From an uncultured Peptococcaceae bacterium (GTDB lineage Bacteria; Bacillota; Desulfotomaculia; Desulfotomaculales; Desulfallaceae), in assembly GCA_913064925.1 (NCBI GenBank), contig CAJYBN010000030.1:1-18511 (forward strand): DNA of 18,511 nt. Direction: 5' to 3'. Shown here piece by piece: positions 1-6,438 of this stretch; position 1 is the stretch's first letter; every line of letters starts with the position of its first letter. A program made the translations under genes and the position numbers. The notes under the pieces were generated by a model, which was not told the DNA's origin, did no database searches, and saw only the letters and a program-made list of their open reading frames with translations.

Positions 1-10
1 GTCCGTGTAT

Positions 11-30
11 CCGCCCAATGAATTGGGCGG
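11..30. repeat. Perfect inverted repeat, short hairpin
   Basis: CCGCCCAAT at 11-19 is the exact reverse complement of ATTGGGCGG at 22-30, giving an 8-9 bp GC-rich stem with a TGAA loop when folded. Neither flank carries a T-run, so it does not look like an intrinsic terminator on either strand. It may be a small dispersed palindrome or the end of an element lying mostly outside the window. Its function is unknown. Confidence 0.6.
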
Positions 31-127
31 GATTACAGCCCCCTCGCGCTCCCCCCAATTTCCTAAACAAATGAAATACATTGACAGGGTGAGGTCGTGA
101 ATTTAATTAATAAAAATAAACACCGGA

Positions 128-179
128 GGTGGGTAGAGCTGATCGTCGACATAAGGCAGAAATGCCAGCGACGCCCACC
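128..179 (+). other. Possible structured RNA element
   Basis: Three nested complementary blocks share one axis. GGTGGG (128-133) pairs with CCCACC (174-179), CGTCG (144-148) with CGACG (169-173), and GGCA (155-158) with TGCC (163-166) across a GAAA loop. The 3' arm 169-179 is paired without a break, while the 5' arm carries a 10-nt bulge (134-143); an internal loop of 6 versus 2 nt lies below the tip. GAAA is a stable GNRA tetraloop only on the plus strand, which favours plus-strand RNA. I could not match it to a known riboswitch, ribozyme or SRP RNA. Chance pairing cannot be excluded. Confidence 0.35.
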
Positions 180-236
180 GGTCCCGGAAAATGTTTTGCA
201 AACTGCTCGCTAAAACAAACGGCCGCGTGCTTATTA

Positions 237-749
237 TTACCGGTCGACAACCAACCAGGTTAGACGCGGGTCTTTATTAACGCGAAAATAGTATCGTTTC
301 GAGTTCGCATCGACCTTGAACATGAACAAATAATCATCGTTTTCATCAAACCCGAAATTGCGTACAATGACCTCCCTCTTTACTGCAAGAGGCGCATATG
401 CTTTTCCCTGTTCGTTAATTAATTCTACTTCCGTATCGGCCGCATTTGCTTTGGTGTTCAGGCATAAGCCGGCAAAAATCCTTCCCGGTTCAGCCACGGC
501 CACGTTATGATCGGAAAGCTGAAGAACATCCGTAAATATTTTGCTCCCCCCGCGTACCGTATAACTTTTGCCTTCCACTACTATTCCCCGCCCCAGCGCA
601 ACGTATCTTTCCGGGGGCTGAACCCTTTCGGTTATCACATCAGCACCAGGATGGAAGATTGCCCAGTAGGCAAGGAAAAAAATACCCGGTGCTAAAATCA
701 GCAACAGCAACAATTTTCTTTTCGTTCGTTCTTCCACTTGTCTGGCCAA
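237..749 (-). CDS. Membrane-anchored protein of unknown function
   Basis: This 170-residue protein belongs to no family I recognise. A basic N-terminus (RTKRK) is followed by one hydrophobic segment at about residues 12-33 without a lipobox cysteine, so it is probably a signal anchor. The remaining 135 or so residues are polar, with short alternating stretches typical of a beta-rich extracytoplasmic domain, and contain no cysteine-pair or enzyme motif. The start is TTG at 749-747, chosen because GAGGTG lies five bases upstream. The gene is divergent from the ferredoxin and has a good promoter (767-796), with a leader of only about 15 bases. Such small exported beta domains can be telokin-like (DUF4352 type), but that is a guess from size and layout only. 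Confidence 0.7.
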   Translation of the reverse strand: MARQVEERTKRKLLLLLILAPGIFFLAYWAIFHPGADVITERVQPPERYVALGRGIVVEGKSYTVRGGSKIFTDVLQLSDHNVAVAEPGRIFAGLCLNTKANAADTEVELINEQGKAYAPLAVKREVIVRNFGFDENDDYLFMFKVDANSKRYYFRVNKDPRLTWLVVDR

Positions 750-766
750 TTTTTCACCTCGTAATT

Positions 767-796
767 ATTATTCCCGTATCATGTGCCCGTTGTCAA
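767..796 (-). promoter_or_regulatory. Sigma-A type promoter for the minus-strand membrane protein gene
   Basis: Read on the minus strand, a perfect -35 TTGACA (796-791) is followed after 18 bases by AATAAT (772-767), five of six matches to the -10 consensus. The start codon at 749 lies about 18 bases downstream of the -10, leaving room for the GAGGTG ribosome site. The -35 sits inside a small palindrome (GTTGACAAC on the minus strand), which could be a regulator site in this divergent region. Confidence 0.6.
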
Positions 797-893
797 CAAC
801 AAAAGAATATCAAGCCGCCAAAGCATATTTTTCTAATTTCAAAGCCAAACTATAACTGTTTTAGCAAGTATATTGCCGGGAGGTGCATTAACA

Positions 894-1082
894 TTGCATG
901 TGGAAGTTGACCAGGATTTGTGCATTAGTTGCGGGGCATGTATCGATACCTGCCCAGAGGTATTTGAATGGAATAATGATGAAAAAGCACAAGCCGTAAA
1001 GAACGAGGTACCGGCCGAACTGGAGGAACTGGCATCCGAGGCTGCGGAATCATGCCCTACCGATGCCATAACCCTTAATTAA
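894..1082 (+). CDS. Ferredoxin, single 4Fe-4S cluster
   Basis: This small acidic electron carrier has about 62 residues. Cysteines at about 10, 13 and 16 (CISCGAC) with the late SCPTDAI cysteine (about 54) make the usual ligand set of monocluster ferredoxins. An extra cysteine at 20 (TCPEVF) matches the position that is not a ligand in Desulfovibrio gigas ferredoxin. The C-terminal CPTDAI is diagnostic. The frame is open up to a TTG at 873, but the ribosome site GGGAGG (878-883) lies inside that extension, so TTG 894 is the better start; GTG 900 is also possible. It stands alone, divergent from the membrane protein gene, and its redox partner cannot be told from context. Confidence 0.9.
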   Translation: MHVEVDQDLCISCGACIDTCPEVFEWNNDEKAQAVKNEVPAELEELASEAAESCPTDAITLN

Positions 1083-1151
1083 TAACGGATCAATCTGGCA
1101 CGGCAACGTTTTCTTGGTCGTGTCTTTGTTTAACTGCCGGGGGTGTCTTCT

Positions 1152-2327
1152 TTGCCGCAAAAGCCAAAGGTATTGCTGGTAGTCAGGCCCACGGAAGGCG
1201 GTATAGGTAAACATATCGTTACGCTATCTACCGGCATCAGCAAATATTTTGCTGTGGCGGTGGCATGTCCGCAGCACAGCCCGCTAGCGGAAAAACTCCG
1301 ATCGTCATGCGTCAAGGTACTACCCCTGCCCCTGGCCGGCACAATTGCTCCCCGCCAGGACTTTCTGGCCTTAAAAATGCTAGTGGAATACATGCGCAGT
1401 CTGCGCATCAGCCTGGTGCACTCGCACGGGGCCAAAGCTGCCTTGATCGCCCGGCCCGCCTCAATCTTCGCCGGGGTACCCGTCTCTGTATACACTGTGC
1501 ATAACTCGGTGATACATAACAACCTACCGCAGTGGAAGAATAACCTGATTATTTTAACCGAATACCTTTTATCCCTTGTTACAGACGGTATCATAACTGT
1601 TTCCGAGGCACTGCGCCGGGAAATAACGGTGATGGAAAAAATACCCGCCCGCAAGATAACCGTTATTCGCAACGGCATTAATTACGCTCGCTTGGATTTC
1701 ACCGCTGAGCGGGAAAAGTTCAAACGGCAATGGAACATACCTGCCAACCGAACCGTGTTGGGCACTGTGGCTCGCCTGGCACCGCAAAAGGGGTTAAGTG
1801 TGCTGGTGCAAGCCGCCGCGATGCTGGTACCCAGGTGCAACCTGCATTTCTTAATTGTCGGTGACGGCCCTTTAAAAAAATCTTTGCAGGAGCAAATTCG
1901 TGCAGCGAATTTAGAGAATCTTTTTACTTTTACCGGCACAATAAAAAATACAGCGGAAGCATATGCAGCCATGAACATGTTTGTCCTGCCTTCCCTGACC
2001 GAGGGACTGCCGCTGTCGCTGCTCGAGGCCATGGCCTGCGCCCTACCAGTGGTAGCTTCCTCGGCGGGAGGGATCCCAGAAGTCGTCACCGACGGAGATT
2101 GCGGGATTTTGGTAACACCGGGCAATCCGGAGCAACTGGCTTCAGGTATCGCCCGCTTGCTTGACCACCCGCAATGGGCCCGGCAGCTGGGAGCTCGAGC
2201 TAGGCAAAAGGTACTGCGGGAGTTCGACGCCGGAAAAATGGTGGAACAAGTTGTGCAGCTTTATCATAGCTTGTTGCAGCGCAAAGCTTTATGGCATAAA
2301 AAGGGAGAATACATTATTAATCATTAA
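1152..2327 (+). CDS. Glycosyltransferase family 4 (GT-B fold)
   Basis: This is a nucleotide-sugar dependent glycosyltransferase of about 391 residues, probably acting at the inner membrane on cell-surface or lipid-linked glycan. The N-terminal half has the GGIGKH loop (about 16-21) and the HSHGAKAA segment typical of GT4. The C-terminal half carries RNGIN, GTVARLAPQKG and IVGDGPL, then the EGLPLSLLE motif (two glutamates seven residues apart, about 284 and 292) that binds the donor. The start is uncertain: GTG 1143 has no ribosome site, whereas TTG 1152 has GGGGGTG six bases upstream and is preferred. The neighbouring membrane protein with a phosphatase-like domain suggests a shared role in envelope polymers, but the sugar and acceptor cannot be read from sequence. 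Confidence 0.9.
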   Translation: MPQKPKVLLVVRPTEGGIGKHIVTLSTGISKYFAVAVACPQHSPLAEKLRSSCVKVLPLPLAGTIAPRQDFLALKMLVEYMRSLRISLVHSHGAKAALIARPASIFAGVPVSVYTVHNSVIHNNLPQWKNNLIILTEYLLSLVTDGIITVSEALRREITVMEKIPARKITVIRNGINYARLDFTAEREKFKRQWNIPANRTVLGTVARLAPQKGLSVLVQAAAMLVPRCNLHFLIVGDGPLKKSLQEQIRAANLENLFTFTGTIKNTAEAYAAMNMFVLPSLTEGLPLSLLEAMACALPVVASSAGGIPEVVTDGDCGILVTPGNPEQLASGIARLLDHPQWARQLGARARQKVLREFDAGKMVEQVVQLYHSLLQRKALWHKKGEYIINH

Positions 2328-2341
2328 TTATTGGTGATTTT

Positions 2342-2350
2342 TGTTATAAT
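2342..2350 (+). promoter_or_regulatory. Extended -10 promoter placed for a leaderless transcript
   Basis: TGTTATAAT is a perfect extended -10 (TG, one base, TATAAT at 2345-2350). No good -35 lies 16-18 bases upstream, which extended -10 promoters tolerate. The expected transcription start, about seven bases after the -10, falls on the A of the ATG at 2357. No Shine-Dalgarno sequence lies in the 29 bases between the two genes. Confidence 0.6.
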
Positions 2351-2356
2351 AGAAAT

Positions 2357-4648
2357 ATGCGCAAACCATATTTGTGGCTGTTGTTAGCCATACTCGTCTT
2401 CATTTTTTTAGTGATCGCAGTGCTGCCGCCGTCCAGAAGCAGCGGGCCGGGTAAAATACCGCCGTCGTACCAGTTGGGTGCGTTCAACAGGCAAAACATA
2501 GCCAGCATTACCGCTCCGGGCTGCTGTTACGTAATCAGCGTAGACCGGCTGACGCTGCATGACCTGATGGAGCATGCGGACTTGTTCACCGAATTGACAG
2601 GTAAAGCGGCGCTGGGATTGATGAGTTCTAGCGTGAACGGCAGCATGACCCCGGACAGTACATACGCCACCATCGGCGCGGGCGCGCCGGTGAACGCGCA
2701 CGGGACCGCGGATGCCGGAATGAACGCCTGGGAAACGATGCAAGGCGTGCCAGCAGCAGAAATTTACCGCCAAAGAACCGGGCGCGAGTCGCCGCCTGGT
2801 GCCGTATTGCAGTTGGAAATCGCCCGCATAAATAAGTTAAATCTTAACAACCCATATTCGGCGGTACCCGGTTACCTGTGCTCATTGCTGAAAAAGCAAG
2901 GGGTGCCGGTACAAATTCTAGGCAACGCCGATTACTTAAATACTCCCTACAGGCCCGCCGTGGGGTTGGCCATGAACAAAGAGGGAATCGTCCAAAGCGG
3001 CGATGTAGGACAGCAGACCCTTGTACAGGATGTGGATTTTCCCGGGCGATACCGCACCAATTACAACATGCTGCTGGATGCCGCTTTTTCCCGTAAGCAG
3101 GGGCCGGGCTTCACCGTGATAGAATTGGGGGACCTGGAAAGGCTGGCCAGAGCCGGGTCTGCCCTGGAAGACGAAGTTCTACAGGCTAGGCGCAGGCAAA
3201 CCATTGCCGCCATAGCGGCCTTCATTGAAAAAGCCGTGCAGCGGATCGACCTGCAGCACAACCTGCTGATCATCGTTTCACCAACCCCGCGCGGTGATTA
3301 CGTTACCGGCTACAACTACCTAACTCCGGTTATCGTGGTGGGCGGCAATACAAAGCCGGGGTTGCTTACCTCTCCCACCACCAGGCGGCCCGGCATTGTG
3401 AAAAACACAGACCTGGCCCCTACGGTGCTGCACTATTTCGGCATAGACGTACCGGCCCAAATGTCCGGCCGGGTAATGCAGTTTATCCCGGCTAATAACG
3501 TGCTGCCCAAATTAGCTTCGCTTTATGCAAACCTTGAACTGACTTACCGGGCGCGACCGCCGATATTGCGCAATTACGTTCTAATGCAAATCATTCTGGT
3601 GGGTATGTCCCTGGCGGCCATTTTTCTGCCCCGGCGGGATAACTTAATGAAAACCTTAAAGCCCCTGCTGCTGGCGGTCATATCCGTTCCCTTGGCGCTG
3701 CTGCTGATAGCTCCGCTGCCGCATCCTTCAATAACGGCGCTGGTGGGAGAACTAATCACCGTTACAGCAATTATTACGGTTGTTTTGCATCTGTGGCTCA
3801 AGAGTTACGAACACGAGCTCGATCCATTTATTTTAGTCAGCTTGCTAACTTCGCTGTTTATTGTCGTTGATCTTTTATTCGGCGCACCCATGCAAAAATG
3901 TTCCCTTTTAGGTTACGACCCCATTGTGGGAGCCAGGTTTTACGGTATTGGTAACGAGTACATGGGAGTATTGCTGGGCTCTACCATAATGGGTACAACG
4001 ACGCTGGTTAGCCGCCTGGCCGGCAAAAAGAGGTTGATATTGCCGGTTGTAGGTTTATACTATCTGGTAACTCTTTACGTCATGGCTGCCCCGCAGCTGG
4101 GGACCAACGTGGGCGGGTCGCTGGCCGGCCTGGCATCTTTCCTGGTAACCTTTCTGTTATTGGCCGGGGTCAGGTTTAATGCCCGCACGCTATTGAAAAT
4201 CGTAGCCGCCATAGGTTTATTCATCATGGCCCTTGCAGTTTATGACCTGCAGCGTCCCGTAGCAAGCCAGTCGCACATAGGCCGCACAGCGGCATTAATA
4301 CTGCAAAACGGTCCGGGCGAAATAATTAACATCGCCAGCCGTAAAATCAACATGAACATAAAACTGATCAGGTATACCATTTGGAGCCGCATTTTTCTAA
4401 TCAGCCTGGGCACCCTGGCAATACTTTTTTATCGCCCCACCGGGGTAATTCACACCATCAGCTCCCGATATCCGGACGTTTACAAGGGGTTCATCGGTAT
4501 CGTAACCGCCAGCATAACGGCTCTTTTTTGTAACGATTCCGGCATCGTTGCCGCGGCCACCACCATGATTTTCGGCGCGCCCCCTTTACTTTACCTGGCA
4601 ATACGCCATTTACGCATAAAACATGGAGAGGAATATAATGGAATATAA
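2357..4648 (+). CDS. Polytopic membrane protein with alkaline-phosphatase-like extracytoplasmic domain
   Basis: The protein has 763 residues. It opens with a transmembrane anchor (about 5-24). Residues 50-380 show the signature of the alkaline phosphatase/phosphoglyceromutase superfamily: an ISVDRL strand (57-65) where a metal-binding Asp is expected, a Ser/Thr-rich PDSTYATIGAG segment (99-109) at the nucleophile position, LLIIVSPTPRG (303-313) and TDLAPTVLHYFGI with MSGR (351-372). The C-terminal half has about ten membrane segments, with conserved-looking motifs YGIGNEYMG and NDSGIV. Not all metal ligands are evident, so activity is unproven; a phosphate-bearing envelope polymer or lipid is a plausible substrate given the glycosyltransferase upstream. 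ATG 2357 has no ribosome site and seems to be the first base of the mRNA. The fold call is moderately sure; the function is unknown. Confidence 0.75.
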   Translation: MRKPYLWLLLAILVFIFLVIAVLPPSRSSGPGKIPPSYQLGAFNRQNIASITAPGCCYVISVDRLTLHDLMEHADLFTELTGKAALGLMSSSVNGSMTPDSTYATIGAGAPVNAHGTADAGMNAWETMQGVPAAEIYRQRTGRESPPGAVLQLEIARINKLNLNNPYSAVPGYLCSLLKKQGVPVQILGNADYLNTPYRPAVGLAMNKEGIVQSGDVGQQTLVQDVDFPGRYRTNYNMLLDAAFSRKQGPGFTVIELGDLERLARAGSALEDEVLQARRRQTIAAIAAFIEKAVQRIDLQHNLLIIVSPTPRGDYVTGYNYLTPVIVVGGNTKPGLLTSPTTRRPGIVKNTDLAPTVLHYFGIDVPAQMSGRVMQFIPANNVLPKLASLYANLELTYRARPPILRNYVLMQIILVGMSLAAIFLPRRDNLMKTLKPLLLAVISVPLALLLIAPLPHPSITALVGELITVTAIITVVLHLWLKSYEHELDPFILVSLLTSLFIVVDLLFGAPMQKCSLLGYDPIVGARFYGIGNEYMGVLLGSTIMGTTTLVSRLAGKKRLILPVVGLYYLVTLYVMAAPQLGTNVGGSLAGLASFLVTFLLLAGVRFNARTLLKIVAAIGLFIMALAVYDLQRPVASQSHIGRTAALILQNGPGEIINIASRKINMNIKLIRYTIWSRIFLISLGTLAILFYRPTGVIHTISSRYPDVYKGFIGIVTASITALFCNDSGIVAAATTMIFGAPPLLYLAIRHLRIKHGEEYNGI

Positions 4649-4653
4649 TAATG

Positions 4654-4916
4654 ATGAAAATACGAAGGTTCAGTAAAAACGGTAAAATTGTTCACGGCTT
4701 TGTGGAAAACGAAAGGGTGGTGGTTGCGGGGCGCGCAACCTGCAGAAAAAGGACGGGCAGTGTGAGCTTAATTTCCCGCGTCATAACGTAAAACCCGGTG
4801 ACGTGATTCTTACAGGCACCTCTTTCAGGGTCTACAGCTTCTCTCCCGGCGACAAAGTGGAAATAAAATTTGCCGGTATCGGAAGCCTGATAAATTGTGT
4901 TAACAAGAAAACATGA
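4654..4916 (+). pseudogene. Decayed fumarylacetoacetate hydrolase family gene
   Basis: Two pieces of an FAH-family hydrolase/isomerase survive in different frames. From ATG 4654 about 23 residues (MKIRRFSKNGKIVHGF...) resemble the N-terminus of small FAH proteins; that frame runs into a TAA at 4789-4791. From about 4728, in another frame, comes a typical FAH C-terminus: KPGDVILTGT, then SPGDKVEIKFAGIGSLIN, ending at TGA 4914-4916. The family is usually 200-300 residues, so some 400 or more bases of the middle, including most metal-binding residues, are missing, and the join is out of frame. It is non-functional as it stands. It sits just after the membrane protein gene and before the speD promoter. 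The C-terminal match is strong; the N-terminal match is suggestive. Confidence 0.75.
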
Positions 4917-4984
4917 GAAAAACATAGATTGAGATCATAAATCAAAAGTAATTAATAAAAACGATATCTATGGTGAAAATTTTG

Positions 4985-5012
4985 TTGACAATAACAGATT
5001 TTGTGTTAAAAT
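4985..5012 (+). promoter_or_regulatory. Sigma-A type promoter of speD
   Basis: A perfect -35 TTGACA (4985-4990) is followed after 16 bases by TAAAAT (5007-5012). The surrounding DNA is strongly AT-rich. Transcription should start near 5019, giving a leader of about 73 bases before speD. Confidence 0.7.
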
Positions 5013-5029
5013 TGATTTTGATTGGTAAT

Positions 5030-5067
5030 CGGCAATTCCTTGGCCCTTGCCGGTGCCAAAAAACTAA
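5030..5067 (+). promoter_or_regulatory. Possible pseudoknot leader of speD (riboswitch-like)
   Basis: In the speD leader CGGCAA (5030-5035) pairs with TTGCCG (5047-5052). The loop between them contains TTGGC (5040-5044), which pairs with GCCAA (5055-5059) further on. Together these form an H-type pseudoknot with loops of 4, 2 and 2 bases; the last loop is tight for a 6-bp stem. The A-rich run AAAAAACTAA (5058-5067) follows, then the ribosome site AGGGGGAG (5075-5082). The layout recalls small translational riboswitches such as preQ1-I and SAM-II, but it matches neither consensus closely. Short helices can arise by chance. Confidence 0.3.
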
Positions 5068-5091
5068 TAAACAAAGGGGGAGATAATTAGA

Positions 5092-5472
5092 ATGAAACCT
5101 TTGGGCCGCCATGTACTTGCTGAAATTTATGGATGCGAGTTCGACATTCTAAACGACATCGGCAAAGTGGAAAAAATAATGGTCAATGCAGCGTTGGAAG
5201 CAGGCGCCGAGGTAAGAGAGTGTGTATTCCATAAATTCAGCCCTCAGGGGGTCAGCGGAGTGGTGGTTATTTCCGAGTCCCACCTGGCCATTCACACCTG
5301 GCCCGAACTAGGTTACGCAGCGGTGGACGTTTTTACTTGCGGAGACAAAGTGGATCCTTGGGATGCATGCAACTACCTTTCAGAGCAATTTCGTGCCAAG
5401 CATTTGACCGCAAAAGAGACAAAACGCGGGATCCTGCCGGATATTATGATTAAGGAAGCCGTAAATATTTAG
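5092..5472 (+). CDS. speD: S-adenosylmethionine decarboxylase, class 1B proenzyme
   Basis: SpeD decarboxylates S-adenosylmethionine to supply aminopropyl groups for spermidine. This 126-residue proenzyme should cut itself between Glu62 and Ser63 in the ISESHLAIHTWPE motif, turning Ser63 into the pyruvoyl cofactor. His68 and Cys83 complete the processing and proton-donor set, with the same numbering as the Thermotoga maritima enzyme. ATG 5092 has the ribosome site AGGGGGAG nine bases upstream. The gene is a single transcription unit with its own promoter and terminator; no speE or arginine/ornithine decarboxylase is adjacent. Some SpeD-fold proteins decarboxylate arginine or ornithine instead, so substrate is inferred from the family. 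Confidence 0.93.
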   Translation: MKPLGRHVLAEIYGCEFDILNDIGKVEKIMVNAALEAGAEVRECVFHKFSPQGVSGVVVISESHLAIHTWPELGYAAVDVFTCGDKVDPWDACNYLSEQFRAKHLTAKETKRGILPDIMIKEAVNI

Positions 5473-5511
5473 GAGGGATTTTTATTAGTACCAACTTAGG
5501 TGAGGATTAGC

Positions 5512-5562
5512 ATGACCTTGCTTGTTTGTGGCCAGAACAAACAGCAAGGTCATTTGCTTTTT
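5512..5562 (+). terminator. Intrinsic terminator after speD
   Basis: ATGACCTTGC (5512-5521) pairs perfectly with GCAAGGTCAT (5544-5553). Past a one-base bulge, TGTTTGT (5523-5529) continues the stem with ACAAACA (5537-5543), closing a 7-base loop. This gives about 17 bp, followed by TTGCTTTTT. It separates speD from the menaquinone operon. Confidence 0.9.
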
Positions 5563-5608
5563 ATGGGAAAAGTGCGCCCCCGGGAGGAAATAACCCGCTT
5601 GTAACGAA

Positions 5609-5614
5609 TATAAT
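5609..5614 (+). promoter_or_regulatory. Probable -10 box for the menaquinone operon
   Basis: A perfect TATAAT lies 34 bases before the first gene of the operon and downstream of the speD terminator, where a promoter is expected. No recognisable -35 (GGAAAT region) or TG extension is seen, so the promoter may be weak or need an activator. Confidence 0.4.
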
Positions 5615-5647
5615 ATTGTTTAAGCTAAAGGAGGTCTTTCCCCGCCC

Positions 5648-6421
5648 ATGCAGATTTTTCGGCATATTGACGAGGAATTGCGCAAGGTTGCATTATTGAT
5701 GCAAAAACATTTTCAGATCAAGGCCTGCCCCATTAACCAGTTTGTACCACTAAATTTAAATTATTTTGATTTGCATTTGCGGCCAGGTATTGTCATTCTC
5801 AGCAATCGCCTGTTTGGCCCGGTCACTGAACAAACAATCGCCCTGGCGGGCGTGCTGCAGTTCATATACCTGGCTTCCAGGGTGCACTTAGGAGTTTGGG
5901 AGAGCAGCGCAGCTAAGGAAAAACCTGCGGACAGCCGCCTGGCGTACCAGTTTCCCGTTTTGGTAGGCGATTATCTTTACGGTAAATTTTTTACCACCCT
6001 GTGCGATGCCGGCATTGTCCGTTACCTCGCCAAACTGGCCGACTTAATATGCAGCATCAACAGGTGCGGGATATTAAGCGCCAAATTGTCCGGCGCCAAG
6101 CTTGCCGAGGGGAAGTCCTTATCCTCCGACATCGTGCGGGGTGAAACCGCGGAACTGTTCGCCTGTTGTACATACCTGGGTGCTGACCTGGGCGGCGCCG
6201 GTGACGGTGACCGGCAATTAATGTACGATTTCGGCTTGCATCTGGGCATGTCATATGGCATGTTGGAAAGAGGCGCAACTATAAAGCAGGTCGACCGGTA
6301 CTTAACAGCAGCAGCATCTTTGTTGGAAAGGTTACCTCAAAATGAGGACAACAATTGCCTGGCCAAGCTACTTACATTACTTACCAAAGAAAACGCTATT
6401 GTGCAGCGCATGGTGGTATAG
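5648..6421 (+). CDS. HepS-like polyprenyl diphosphate synthase component, lacks Asp-rich motifs
   Basis: This 257-residue protein has the all-alpha prenyl-synthase layout but no catalytic DDxxD motif. Where the first motif is expected the sequence reads LASRVHLGVWE, and where the second is expected it reads GMSYGMLERGA. It keeps VLVGDYLYGKFF, very like the LAGDY segment of Bacillus HepS (heptaprenyl diphosphate synthase component I), and a RGETAELFACC segment like the KTA region of catalytic subunits. In Bacillus hepS lies directly before menG, as here, but no hepT follows. It is probably a non-catalytic partner that sets chain length for the menaquinone side chain. ATG 5648 follows a strong AAAGGAGG (5627-5634) at a long spacing of 13 bases; no closer start exists. 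It is the first gene of the operon. Confidence 0.7.
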   Translation: MQIFRHIDEELRKVALLMQKHFQIKACPINQFVPLNLNYFDLHLRPGIVILSNRLFGPVTEQTIALAGVLQFIYLASRVHLGVWESSAAKEKPADSRLAYQFPVLVGDYLYGKFFTTLCDAGIVRYLAKLADLICSINRCGILSAKLSGAKLAEGKSLSSDIVRGETAELFACCTYLGADLGGAGDGDRQLMYDFGLHLGMSYGMLERGATIKQVDRYLTAAASLLERLPQNEDNNCLAKLLTLLTKENAIVQRMVV

Positions 6422-6438
6422 CAGGGAGTGTATAGGTA

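Larger units (their letters stand above)
1..236. other. Intergenic left end, no convincing gene
   Basis: I see no convincing gene here. One plus-strand frame is open from the left edge to a TGA at 98-100 (about 32 codons); it could be the tail of a gene outside the window, but it matches no family I recognise. A perfect -35 box TTGACA lies at 81-86, but no good -10 follows at the right distance (only AT-rich sequence at 101-120). The stretch holds a short hairpin (11-30) and a nested foldable element (128-179), listed separately. No clear terminator serves the minus-strand gene ending at 237. Confidence 0.5.

Noticed and set aside
11..30. Left hairpin as an intrinsic terminator
   Set aside because: There is no T-run on either side.
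81..110. Plus-strand promoter with TTGACA at 81-86
   Set aside because: No hexamer with more than three -10 matches lies 16-18 bases downstream, and no gene follows on that strand.
4623..4676. Small open frame starting ATGGAGAGG that overlaps the end of the membrane protein gene
   Set aside because: It has only 17 codons, matches no family and lies between the end of a real gene and the FAH remnant.
4692..4925. Minus-strand open frame over the FAH remnant
   Set aside because: The plus-strand frames carry recognisable FAH motifs; the antisense frame carries none.
5030..5067. Assignment of the speD leader to the preQ1-I riboswitch class because of AAAAAACTAA
   Set aside because: The A-rich tail matches, but five extra bases separate it from the first stem, the loop lacks the expected pattern, and speD is not a queuosine gene. 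I kept it only as an unassigned pseudoknot candidate.
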